From contig OY821742.1 in the NCBI GenBank assembly GCA_963682055.1, positions 1,697,816 through 1,761,815 of the forward strand: a DNA stretch of 64,000 bases, in the 5' to 3' direction. Of the stretch, positions 47,274 through 58,008 are shown piece after piece (the stretch's first letter is position 1; every line of letters starts with the position of its first letter). Made by a program: the position numbers and the translations under genes. The notes below the pieces were generated by a model, which was not told the origin of the DNA, ran no database searches, and saw nothing but the letters and a program-made list of their open reading frames with translations. Origin of the DNA: Primula veris (Eukaryota > Streptophyta > Magnoliopsida > Ericales > Primulaceae).

Positions 47274-49184
47274 AAATCCGAAAACAGTCCATAATTAAAT
47301 CACAGATGCATTCTAGCTTTTAAGGAAAAAAGCTGAGTTTACCGATGTAACTAAACAAAGTCAATACACTTTCTTTTCTAGCATTGTGTTGCAGTTTTGA
47401 GCAAATAAGCCAGCTTATTTGAACTTGTAAAACGGTACCGAAAAAGTTAACATTATATCAACATCAAATACTTAAATATTTCCCCCCTGAATAATACTCC
47501 TAAATACCCAATTTGTATAAGCATATAGCCTAAATTTGTGTTGCAGTTTTTCTTAAATAGTTAAACAATTAAACAGAGAATCAAACAAGCATAAGCTGCA
47601 ATTATACGCAAATTAAATCTTGGGAAAAAATATTTATATAATATAATATAATATAATATTATATAGTCTAATTAGCTCCTAAATTCTTAGAGTTTTTACA
47701 AAATGACACCTTACATAGAAATCAACAATTTTAGTCTGAACAAAGTTTTGAAAGTTACATTATACACCATGTACTTTCTGATTTAAACAATCTGGTCTAA
47801 AAAAATTAAAACAAATGTATTATATTGTCAAAAAAATTGTATTAGATTGTCAAAAATGTTGTATTAGATTGTCAAAAAAATTGTATTAAATTGTTCATTT
47901 TTTTTGAATTAGAATGTCAAAAATGTTGTATTAGATGTCAAAAAAATTGTAATAGATTCTTTAAAAAATTATATTATATTTTTTTAAAAAAATCGTATTA
48001 GATTGTCAAATTTTTTGTATTAAATTATCAAAAAAATGAATTAAATTGTCAAAAAATATTGTATTAAATTGCCAAAAAAAATAGATTGTCAAAAAATTGC
48101 ATAAGATTGTCTATTAGATTGTCAAATAAATTATATTAGATTGTCAAAAAAGATTGTATTAGAGTGTCAAAAAAATCGTATTAGACTGTCTATTATATTA
48201 TCAAAAAAATTATATATTAGATTGTAAAAATTTTTGTATAAAATTGTTTATTAGATTGTCAAATCAATTATATTAGATTTAAAAAAAATTCTATTACACT
48301 ATCAAAAAAATTGTAGTACACTGTCAAAAAATTTGTATTATATTGTTAAAAATTTTGTATTAGATTGCCAAAATATTTTTTTAAATGACTCAAAATGACG
48401 CATATTGTTTTCAAAAATGACCCTGAATTGACATGATTTAAAATGACTAAGACCATTTGCTTAAAATGACTCAAACTATTTTTGAATGACCATAAACGAT
48501 CACATAATAATTTTAAAAATGATTCAGACTATTTTAAAAATGAAGAAAATAAAGCAATTCTGAATACTTTCCTAGCTAGTAACATCAGTAAAATTATTTT
48601 TATTACTCGGTACTCACCGTCATTATCTAAAATAATTATGGACTTTTTTCTTCTTCAAAAAAAGAAAAATAAATTATTTTTATATTTATATTACTCCATA
48701 TTATATTATATAAATGTTTTTTTCCCAAGATTAAAATTTTAAGTTATTAGTGTTGTTTGTTGGCTTATTTAGTTATCTGGGAAACTTTAAAATAAGCAAT
48801 TTACAACATGGACATTTATTATTTTTATATGCTCAACTGTGACATTAGAATTAGTATTTGTTTGCTTTATGCTTAAACTGTTTTCTTTTATGATTTAATT
48901 TGCGTATAATTGCAGCTTATGCTTGTTTGCTTCTCTGTTAATTGTTTAACTATTTAAGAAAAAAATGGTGTGTATACTAATTTAGGCTATATGCTTATAC
49001 AAATTGGGCATTTAGGAGTATTATTCAGGGGGAAATATTTAAGTATTTGATGTTGATATAATGTTGACTTTTTCGGTACCGTTTTACGAGTTCAAATAAG
49101 CTGGCTTATTTGCTCAAAACTGCAACACAATGCTAGAAAAGCTAGAATGCATCTGCTTTTTAATTATGGACTGTTTTCGGATTT
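47274..49184. mobile_element. Long-terminal-inverted-repeat element, no transposase
   Basis: The left arm (about 47,274-47,624) and right arm (about 48,893-49,184) are inverted copies of each other at roughly 85-90 percent by eye; both ends read AAATCCGAAAACAGTCC towards the inside. Shared landmarks include GCTAGAATGCATCTG, GCAACACAATGCTAG and AATAAGC(C/T)(A/G)GCTTATTTG (itself palindromic). The interior, about 1.27 kb, is mostly a minisatellite. Long arms without coding capacity fit a non-autonomous Mutator-like or foldback element; no clear target duplication was found, so the superfamily is open. Confidence 0.65.
47811..48395. repeat. Degenerate minisatellite, about 20-22 bp unit
   Basis: Some twenty-five imperfect copies of a TTGTATTAGATTGTCAAAAA unit inside the long-inverted-repeat element. 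Next to it, 48,370-48,545, is a second weak repeat with an AAATGACTCAAA core. Confidence 0.8.
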
Positions 49185-49383
49185 TATATTCAGTGCCGTA
49201 TTACAAGATGTGGCAAGCTTACATTTGGCCGATGTTATATCTGTTGATGTTGTGTTGATCTCAAGTCCTATGTGAATGTAAAAAGCTATAAATATGTTCT
49301 TATTTATCTGTGTAATTCAAGCAATATAAGAGTATTTAAAAACAGCTTTGATTATAAAATTTATCGTTCTTTGAGAAAGTAAA

Positions 49384-50541
49384 TTATTTTAAATTGGGTA
49401 CAAACCAAACAGGCGGTCGTACGTGATTTCCAGAAAGACCCACCATCTTATGAAAACTTTTGTCTTCTAATTTGAAGATCCCACAGTCTATGTCAGTTTC
49501 CGATTCCATATACGTACATGGACTATCCAAATAAGATTGGGGTGTATAATATATCGAATTACGATGGAACTTCAAACACTCTAAAGTCGAAAAAGACTCC
49601 GAACGATTAGCAGAACCTACGAACAAAGCTTGGTCGCCAAGGTCGTGGATTTCATGCCATGTTGAAAACTCCTCATTAGTTCCATGTACTAACTTAAAGA
49701 TCTCAAATTTATAAGTTTTGTCAACTTCTGAGCCGTCATATTCAACATCCCAACATCTCTTAACGAGTAACAATTCTCCATCTTTGGATTCAACAAGATA
49801 AAACCTATAAACCTCTTCTTCTCGATATTCACGGACAACTGTTTTGGCGCTTCCGTTATGGAAATCTATTTGTAAAAGTTCACGATTCAAAGTAACACAA
49901 TATATATAACCTTGATGATAAATAACATCACAAGATAGATACTGATCTGCTGGCGGAATGTCGATAAACGTCCAATATTGGTCACCTGATTTGTAGTATG
50001 CCAATAGCGAACAAGAATGATAGATAACCACAACCTCATAGTTATTAGGAGATGTACGTGGATCAGATGTTAATATTGCTTTCTTTATATAATGATCAAG
50101 TAAATTGACATCATTCCACTCACATCTTAACACCAGACTAAGATCTTTAAAAATTGGGAGACTAATTCTAGCAGAGCTGAAGGGGTCTAAAAGGGTTATA
50201 ACCATGTTTCTATCCAAACAAAACAACCAACCATGAGATGAACCAACGAATCTGAAATCATAAGGAATTGGTAGTTGAATGTCGAAAGACACCTTGTTGA
50301 GAACATTGTATAAACCTCTGCTATCATCATTATGTTTTTCGATTTTGAACATTAGCATAGGAATTTTCTTACGAGATAACCTAAGAGTACCAAGAAAGTC
50401 ATTCGAGCTAGGATTGAGTTTGCGCCAATTTGAACAAACAGCTGGAAAAGAAAAATAATCTGAGAGTAGAGCAAATTTTGTCACGATCAAATCTAGTATG
50501 TGTTCCGGAAGCCCAGCCCAATCACGGGTTGATGAAGTCAT
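49384..50541 (-). CDS. F-box/DUF295 (KIB1-4-like) protein, intact copy 4
   Basis: The only complete member of the local family: 385 aa, single exon in the coding part. F-box at residues about 7-43 (DWAGLPEHILDLIV, then FSFPAVCSNWRKL), the helix bundle that binds SKP1 in SCF ubiquitin ligases. Residues about 60-380 form a DUF295/KIB1-4 beta-propeller-like region with WLFCLDRNMVITLLDPFS, FYLVESKDGELLLVKRCW, LGDQALFVGSANRSES, a NSIYYTP motif and a VRPPVWFVPNLK tail. The ATG at 50,541 is shared with the broken copies; directly upstream is a pyrimidine run ending CAG, which could be the acceptor of a 5' leader intron. Presumed role: substrate receptor for ubiquitination, substrate unknown. The presence of three pseudogene relatives means expression needs checking. 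Confidence 0.85.
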   Translation of the reverse strand: MTSSTRDWAGLPEHILDLIVTKFALLSDYFSFPAVCSNWRKLNPSSNDFLGTLRLSRKKIPMLMFKIEKHNDDSRGLYNVLNKVSFDIQLPIPYDFRFVGSSHGWLFCLDRNMVITLLDPFSSARISLPIFKDLSLVLRCEWNDVNLLDHYIKKAILTSDPRTSPNNYEVVVIYHSCSLLAYYKSGDQYWTFIDIPPADQYLSCDVIYHQGYIYCVTLNRELLQIDFHNGSAKTVVREYREEEVYRFYLVESKDGELLLVKRCWDVEYDGSEVDKTYKFEIFKLVHGTNEEFSTWHEIHDLGDQALFVGSANRSESFSTLECLKFHRNSIYYTPQSYLDSPCTYMESETDIDCGIFKLEDKSFHKMVGLSGNHVRPPVWFVPNLK

Positions 50542-52110
50542 CTGGAAAAAAAAGTAATATATCCTTGAGTTAATAAGAATTTCATAATTCTTTTCATGTT
50601 AGTCATGAAGTGAAGAGGTCATTCTTCTAATCTTCTGTTAAAAAAATCAAGTTAATAAAAATTTCACAAATAAATTCAAGTTTAGGTTGTATGAAGACAA
50701 GTACACATATGCAGCGCTAAGGATGGCAAAAAAACAACATTTATAACCCGACCCGCCTCACTAGCGGTCGGGTAAAAATGCAGAATATTACGGGTAGGGT
50801 TTAAACCTGGTTCAGGTACCAGAGTTGCAGATGAAATTAATGGGGTTGGCAGCTAGGGTTGAACTCTGAATGTTGTAATAATATTTATGCATGGACTGTG
50901 GTTGTGCATTTGAATAGACACAAGGACCAATGACGTAATTTTAAGTAAAATATTGTTTTCATGGTTTGTTACCTGGGAGCAAATTTAGCTCAATGATTAT
51001 ACTAATCCGAATCCATAAATTTTATACAAACATAATATATTGTAGATCCTTGTAGTATATAATTAAAAATAGGACAAAAACAACAAGATACTTTATAATG
51101 CCCTAAAATCTGAAATACGACACTTCAAACAGCAAACATCCCTCCTCAAAACTAGGGTTGGGTTCGGTCCGGTTCGGTCCGGTTTTTGGCAAATCCGAAA
51201 CCGAAACCGAGCAGATTTTTCAGTTCGGTTTTTTCGGTTTCGGTTTTTTATTTTTTGGACCGAACCAGACCGGTTTTTTTGGGTCCGGTTTCGGTTTTTT
51301 TCGGGTTTTTTCGGTTTCGGTTTTTTTCGGTTCGGTTTTACTGTAAACCGAAACCGACCCGAAAAAGTTTCGGTTTTTCGGTCTTTTTCGGTTCGGTTCG
51401 GTTTTCTCGGGTTTTCGCCCAGCCCTACTCAAAACTACTACCGACTTAATGAAGCTCTGCGTAGCAACATCTTCCTTTAAATAAACTTTACAAAGTTTAT
51501 ATGACACATAGGTTAAATCCAAAAATAGTTATTTTAAGGCAGAGATGAGGCCGAGTGTGGCGTAGAGATTAATAAGTCAAATAGATATGTAGTTGGAGAT
51601 GTAATAAATACCTTAAACAATGATTAGATAAAAACTTAGATCTATTTTTAGATATATGAATTATGTATGGTATAGATACGTTAATTATTATATAAATTTA
51701 TGGGTTGAAAACATTGACTAATTGATGAGTTCAGATCTGGGCCTCGTCTGGGATAAACGATTTTGATCGGATTGAGAATATTGAATCCAAGTTCGATACA
51801 ACTAATGTTACGAATTTCTTAAGTCTGAATTCAAACTATAAGCAATTAAGTACAAATCAATCTGATCTGAATCGCATAACAGGGCGCGTTACAAGTCCCA
51901 ACTACAAAACTAACTTATTTTAAGCTAGAAGGTACCATAATTACCTTAATTTGATTAGAAAAAAAGCTAGTTGTTGAATTGGAATACCTTTTCGTTAAAA
52001 AGCGGTTGTTGCATAATACTATACAATCTCAAAATAATAACCCCGGTATATCAGTAGTACATGATTGAACTAAGAAGATAACGACGAAAAAAGTAATATC
52101 GGTCCACTAT
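50542..52110. repeat. Duplicated upstream flank of F-box copy 4
   Basis: Parallels 15,281-17,000 and 33,491-36,840 but lacks the 590-bp hAT-like element: at about 52,008-52,024 the empty site GTTGCATAATACTATACAA is seen. It contains the MITE at 51,153-51,427. No gene. Confidence 0.7.
51153..51427. mobile_element. hAT-type MITE with clean 8-bp target duplication
   Basis: 275 bp from TAGGGTTGGG to CCCAGCCCTA (inverted ends), flanked on both sides by CTCAAAAC (51,145-51,152 and 51,428-51,435). The paralogous flank at about 35,611-35,626 has the single, uninterrupted CTCAAAACTACTACCG, proving insertion. The interior is almost entirely CGGTTT/CCGAACC low-complexity sequence, so the long open frames here in several frames are artefacts of composition. 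Ends and target size fit the hAT superfamily. Confidence 0.9.
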
Positions 52111-52358
52111 CAATTAATAGCTTGGTGTTTCAACATAAATCCAATTTGATTGAAACCCAGAATTTGATTAATCAACTAATAGCTTGGTGTTTCAACATAA
52201 ATTCAATTTGACTGAAACCCAGAATTTGATTAATCAATTAATAGCTTGGTGTTTCAACATAAATTCAATTTGACTGAAACCCAGAATTTGATTAATCAAT
52301 TAATAGCTTGGTGTTTCAACATAAATCCAATTTGATTGAAACCCAGAATTTGATTAAT
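52111..52358. repeat. 62-bp tandem repeat, four copies
   Basis: Exact 62-bp period, units starting at 52,111, 52,173, 52,235 and 52,297. Each contains AATAGCTTGGTGTTTCAACA and GAAACCCAGAATTTGATTAA. Copies differ at only a few positions. A single related unit near 9,850-9,900 suggests a local expansion in this flank. Confidence 0.93.
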
Positions 52359-52851
52359 CAATAATATTATGGAGATTGAAAGAAAGAAGGACACACCTCA
52401 ATGAATCAATAGAGAGAAACCTGTGTGCACCCGAATAGCAAAGATAAAAAAGAGAGATAATCCAAATCTACAATATATATATATTACAAGGAAATTGTTT
52501 CCTACTCCATATTAAATTTTGATTTGGTAAATATTTACATAATGGTCCCTATAGTTTTATACTAAAAACAGGATAGTACTTCCCAATGAGATTGTTTCAT
52601 TTTAGTAACCCCCAAAGTGCTACCTACAAATTTATTTAGTATTTGTAGATTTAATTAATACAAATTGCTCCCCACCCTCACTTTTTAAAACTATACGGAC
52701 CCGATTAAGGTTAACTCAAAAAACAAGTGATTCTTTTTAGTATGTAAGACTTTAATTTCTTCCAAATTTTCAATAGTTTCAAATTCAATAATAACGGTCC
52801 AATTTTTTATAAAGTTGTCGTTGTTTCGTTATGTATAAAAAGGCTAGCTAT

Positions 52852-53107
52852 GTTTTTTTTTTAACAAGCCCAAACTTTTATTGAAAATAGCAAATATCCA
52901 GTCCAAGGAACATGCCTCCAAGGATATCATATGAAATAAAATCCGATAAAAAACACATTGGTTACTGTTACGCAATTTTCAAAATTACAACTCGTAAGAA
53001 CTTCGATTACGTATCCAGTTCTCTAAATCCCGGCTTAGTTTCTGCCTTGTAGCTTCTCCAGTGGCGACTTGCTGCATCAAAATAGGCAGCATAGCCCACA
53101 AAATTGC
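52852..53107 (-). mobile_element. LINE 3' fragment, shortened paralogue
   Basis: About 97 percent like 44,859-45,112 by eye, including the poly(A) run and 3' untranslated stretch, then jumps at GCCCACAAAATTGC to sequence paralogous to 46,375 onward. The RNase H relic present in the other copy has been deleted. Confidence 0.8.
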
Positions 53108-53451
53108 TCATAAATGGTCATGTTCAGTTCCCAACCAAATCAGTAGCAGATTATAACAGGATAAACGATAGAAGTAATCAAATGTCTGCATTCATGCATT
53201 TACCTGTACAGCTTTTTAATTAAAACATCAAGCATCTCCCGTTTGGTGTGGTTCACCTGAATGTACAAAAGTTCCATTCATATATTTTGATAGAACTACT
53301 GGACAACATGATTCATCACAGTTTATCTTAGTGTATTGAAATGTCCAAGGCATACACGTCTGAATGTTAACACTCTCGATAAGGGAAACGTAACAACTAA
53401 ATGACACATAAACTCTAGAGCCAAAAAAAGAAGCAACATTAACAATCAGGC

Positions 53452-56265
53452 TCAGGGAAAATAAAGTACTTGTTCAGGGACAAATCTGTTTGCTTGTCTG
53501 GCAAAAATAAATCGGGATTTCCCACTTTTTTTGGATCTTGGTGCCTTTTCCAGATCAGCGTCCTGAAAGAAAACGACATCATATGATCAAACCAGTGATG
53601 AGTGGGCCTAGGAACAGCATGTAACATGAATACTTGAGATGACTCTAAACTCTTAGAAGTAATGTGCAAACCTTCGTTCTTGTAATCAGTACAGTTATCC
53701 TATTGGACCTGGTCTGAAGAGACGCTATTTCGATAGCTTTACTTCCACCAATGAAGCTCGGATGTGATGTGTTGATGTAACCCAACTAACAGCATAACAA
53801 AGAAATTCTTATTAGTGGAAAATCATAATCTTGATAAAATAAATAAACATGGGACTCCACTGCACATATGTAGAAGAAGAAATAAATTGTTTGTCATGAT
53901 TTTTGCATTTCGGCAAATTAAATTCATATCCACTATGAAGTGACTGTCTAATGCATTCCCTTATTAATTAACAAAAATAAAAGGTGAAAGTGAACACGTC
54001 AGGAGAAACCCAAGTTTGCATGTCATATTTGAAATATTAGTAATTTAAAAGTTATTGTAGAATATATTTTTTTAAATCAACGAGGAGTGCGTGACGACAG
54101 CAAAGAATTTACTTACAAAGACTTCAACCATAACAAAAAAATTAATATTAAAATACGTAAATTTACGTAAATTTCGAGATACTTTCAGATCGTATCATAA
54201 AAACGCCTCAAGCTGCAAGACAAACAACAAAAACACCAGCAAGAAGATAGCTGGCTGTTTCTAAGGATTACTGCTCTGCTTATTAAACACTCATCTTTTA
54301 GTCAATCAATCAGCCGTTAGCCTGTTACAGTAATGAAAAGGAATTGCCTTTTACATAATGCGTCCAATTTTCAATCCCAGTTTATCAGAACTCGTAAACA
54401 TTCACCTTCCTCCACTGATAAGTATCAGAAGCAAGGCATATCAAACAGATAAGAAGTTTAGTACCTCCATTTCAAAAATGTGGCCAATCATGGTTTCTGA
54501 AGGTTCAAGTCCTAGATGCAGAAAATTGCCAACAACCTCATCCATGCGTTTTCTCAGTACTGGAAATGGTTGAAACTCATTGACCATGTATCGTTGACTC
54601 ATCTAAGATCAACAAAAAGCATTAATGATCCTAACAAAAAGAATCACATAAATCAGACAAATGTGTTGAGACTATAATGAAATGACAAATGAGCTGGAGT
54701 GTGAAATTTAAATCACTTAAGGATAAGCTTAGCTCTCAAACACAAGTTTGAGACAAAAGAAGACAGCTCTGCAAGTCGGCCTAAAATAATAATAATTCTT
54801 ATGAGATGTATTTCAACTTTCTTAATGAAATAAGATTTCTGCAGGAAAACAGATCTGAGATCCCATACTATTTCCAGAAAGTTCCCCCTTTTAAATGTAG
54901 CACATGAGCCTAGTTATAGAAACAAGTTTAGTATCTAGAGAGTAGACTGCATCTCTAAATAATGATGCGTCTTTATTCAAGAGAAAGGAACTAGCCATCT
55001 ACTTTTCTGTCAAAATGGTAGAAGTGAAATGACAAATAGAGGAGCTAAACACACCTTCAGACTCTTCACATGTATACATTGGAATATATAGTGAATACGA
55101 GCTCCACCAGTGAGCTCAGTTGTTGACATTTCTTCACTTTTCCCATCTATCATTGAAGCAAATACTGTTTACAACAAGTAATCAAATTCATTAGTAAATT
55201 GTGACCAACCGTAATTGCGACCAACAAGGAATCTGCAATTATGAAGATGCCTCAAGAACCTCGTTAACAGGAAGTGCCAGATTTGCTTTACCTTCCGAGT
55301 ACTTTGACAGAATGTTCAGAAGAAGAGCTCCTTGACCTGCCTGTTATTGCTTAAAAAAATCATAGACAATAAGATAATATAGAAGAGTAACAGATCAAAT
55401 TGAAGCATTCCTAAACCACCTAGTGTTCTCGTAATGGTGATAACTTCTGAGAGAAAATTGATGGTAGTGGTGATACAATTGTAACATATAGCAATACTTT
55501 TCAACCCCTTTAAAGTAGAAGATTACCTCCTGATTACTATTTACAATGCCAACATAACCAGGCCGTAGAGGAATCAATTTTCCAAGCAGAAAATTCCGAG
55601 CATCTGTACCTCTGTCCATAATTATCAGTATACTAATAATTATCAATAATCAAAACAAGTTAACTTAGCATTATCAACCTGTGTAATTACCCCAACTGTT
55701 CGATTACCTGGCCACAAAAAGAAAAAAGAAATCATGATGAAGGAACTAAAGGATAGCAGCAATCTTCTCTGACTACGGGCTCGTTTGGGTGCAGCTTACT
55801 TTCTTACTTATTTTTAAAACTACTTTTTCACCACTATCAAGACAGACAATTTTTTTTTTTACTAATACACACATATAATACCTAAAAGTATTCTTTCTCA
55901 TGTTCACCAGAAAACTTATTTCTTTAAAGATACAACCTAACGAGTCCTTAGTATTCAGGCTATTTGAAACGGAGAGAGAAAAGGCAACAAAGTGTACCAT
56001 CAGGATCGGCATTCCCTGCGATTTGGAGGGCATCTGAATTTGCCAAGTGTGTTTCAGCCAATATCAAACAAGTATGTTTTCTAATATATGACATTATCAT
56101 TGTTCTAATCCTCTCTTCGATATCAGATGGCTGATCACCAACAGGAACTTTTGTTATACCAGACAAATCTACCAACGTGATATTAAGAACTTTTGGTGAA
56201 AAGACTAAAACTATTTGTCTATCGGAAACACCTTTATTTGCACCTTCTTCTTTTTCCTTCTCAGC
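53452..56265 (-). pseudogene. DRP3-like dynamin-related GTPase pseudogene
   Basis: Exons recognised on the minus strand, all matching the plant DRP3A/B (mitochondrial and peroxisomal fission dynamin) order. 55,998-56,265: [18 protein letters not shown]...[16 protein letters not shown]; 55,679-55,707: RTVGVITQ; 55,527-55,628: MDRGTDARNFLLGK...YVGIVN; 55,292-55,340: GQGALLLNILSKYSE; 55,055-55,164: GKSEEMSTTELTGGARIHYIF; 54,465-54,602: FPVLRKRMDEVVGNFL; 53,672-53,785: YINTSHPSFIGGSKAIEIA; 53,452-53,562: GKSRFIFARQANR, then a stop. Missing: the P-loop exon, the exon after YVGIVN, the middle-domain exons between GARIHYIF and the MSQRYMVNEF exon, and the C-terminal GED. The G3 motif is DLSG instead of DLPG, three to four residues of VTPANAD are lost, and the acceptor before MDRG is destroyed. 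Kept introns show a genomic duplicate, not a retrocopy. Confidence 0.85.
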
Positions 56266-57106
56266 CTAAAGTCATGACATAGTATCAAACTTAGACGAAA
56301 ACTAGTAACAACTCGGACAAAAATAATACAACTTCTAAATGCATAAAATGATGATTTCTATGTGTGTAACTAGCATATTCATTATTGGGTGTTAGCATGT
56401 TCCTTTATCATCTACCAACTCCTAATTTTCCTGTGATAACGACTATGCATAACTTCTTATTGCACGCGATAAAGTTAGCAAAAGATTAGAATTACATGAT
56501 CATAACTCTTTCATTCGAATTACAGATGGTTTTGAGGCATTTTGGTACTTAAAGCCCCTGTATATGTATTATTGGTCACAGCAGTTGACTCAGTTTCCAC
56601 AAAGGTCAAATATACGTCTAATAATTGCCAGCATATCTGTGAGAATTAATTTTCTTAAATGTGAATTAAATTTGGACTCCCATTCTCTTATTCTCAAATC
56701 ACACGTTCATGAACTAGAGGTTCACACTCTTATTCTTATATCAGGTTCATTAACTAGAGGTTCAGATCAACTATTTCACAGCTTCTAAATGATCAGATAT
56801 TCATATCGACATATATGCATACATTTAGAGCGATTAAACATTACTACAAAAAATCAGATATTCGTATCGACATATATGCATACATTTAGACATTACCTAA
56901 ATCCTCTTCCCAAGTTAAGATTTAAAAAATAATATAAAGAAGCAGCCTAAATCAATGTATATGCATTCACATATGCATCTTAATCTCTCACTCTGTCAGA
57001 TTGATTAAACAGACTGCAAAAATCAGAAATAGTATGTATCTAAATAAAAACATACTATATTTAGACATTACCTAAATCTTATATGTTAAAACTAATGAAC
57101 TGTTGC
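56266..57106. other. Intergenic, no gene seen
   Basis: No upstream DRP3 exon (P-loop) could be found. A direct repeat of about 35 bp with core ATCGACATATATGCATACAT lies at 56,795 and 56,853. Confidence 0.5.
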
Positions 57107-57392
57107 ACATAATGAACTGTTGGATCTGTTCAATTACGCACTATTTAACAGAATTCAAAAGACACTAAAAGAGCTAATAAGATATTTGTTAAAACTATAG
57201 GGACTAGTGGTGAACTCAACTAAATAAGCTTATAACAATGAACTGTTGCATATATTGAGTTACGCACAATTTTACAGAATTCAGTTGACACTAAAATGTG
57301 TGTATTAGAACAATGATCATATATAAAAATACACACACACATATAAAAATACACACATACATACGTAAATACACACACGTATATATACACAC
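57107..57392 (-). repeat. Inverted-repeat left arm (partner 61,262-61,547)
   Basis: About 190 bp (57,107-57,298) is the reverse complement of 61,358-61,547 with only a few differences. The adjoining CA/TA-rich 57,300-57,392 matches 61,262-61,350 more loosely. The partner lies in the leader region of the YrdC-family gene, so this looks like an inverted copy of that region. Confidence 0.85.
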
Positions 57393-57479
57393 AATATTGA
57401 ACCATTTGAACTATATGATTATTTTTAAAAAAAAATTATTTCGATAATTTTGATATAAGTTCTTGGACGGTTAAAATTG

Positions 57480-57522
57480 CACGTAGTTTTGTAATGAACA
57501 ATTAAATTGGAACGGATGGAGT
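57480..57522. mobile_element. Stowaway-like terminus, partial
   Basis: ATTGGAACGGATGGAGTA is the typical right end of a Stowaway MITE, but I find no matching left end nearby. Confidence 0.3.
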
Positions 57523-58008
57523 ATAAAGTTGTCGCATCTTGAACAACTTTGTGATCTATCACATAGACATGCATCAAATTTATTCAACCAATACAAGTAC
57601 ATGATTTATTTTGTTGGCGTAAGTGATATTGTTCTCAATCTATAGCTGATAGTCATGACCAATCTATCTTACTACGTCTGTAACGTGCACGTTGACTTGT
57701 TAGAAGTAGGGATGCAAATAGCCGACATTAAAATAAAATCATGTTCAAACTCGGTTGGTTTATCGATAATTTGTTCACGAGCCTGTTCATGAGTCATTTT
57801 TCGAAACGTTTTTTTTTTTGACAAATTTAATATCGTTTCTCTTAAAAACAATATTTTACTTAGCTAAAATTAATGTTAAAGATATGCAATAATACATTTA
57901 GTTATTGTGTTTTTTAGTTTTAGTTAGATTTAGTTTTAAAAAATAAATTTGTTACATAGATGGAATATTATATATCGACCATCAACATTATATTTGAGTA
58001 AGTTTAGT

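Noticed and set aside
51158..51522. Several overlapping open frames on both strands (Phe/Gly- or Lys/Pro-rich)
   Set aside because: They are translations of the low-complexity CGGTTT interior of the MITE at 51,153-51,427; no frame shows coding constraint.
57220..57405. 61-codon frame, minus strand, Cys/Tyr/Val-rich
   Set aside because: Translation of a CA/TA-rich simple repeat in the inverted-repeat arm.
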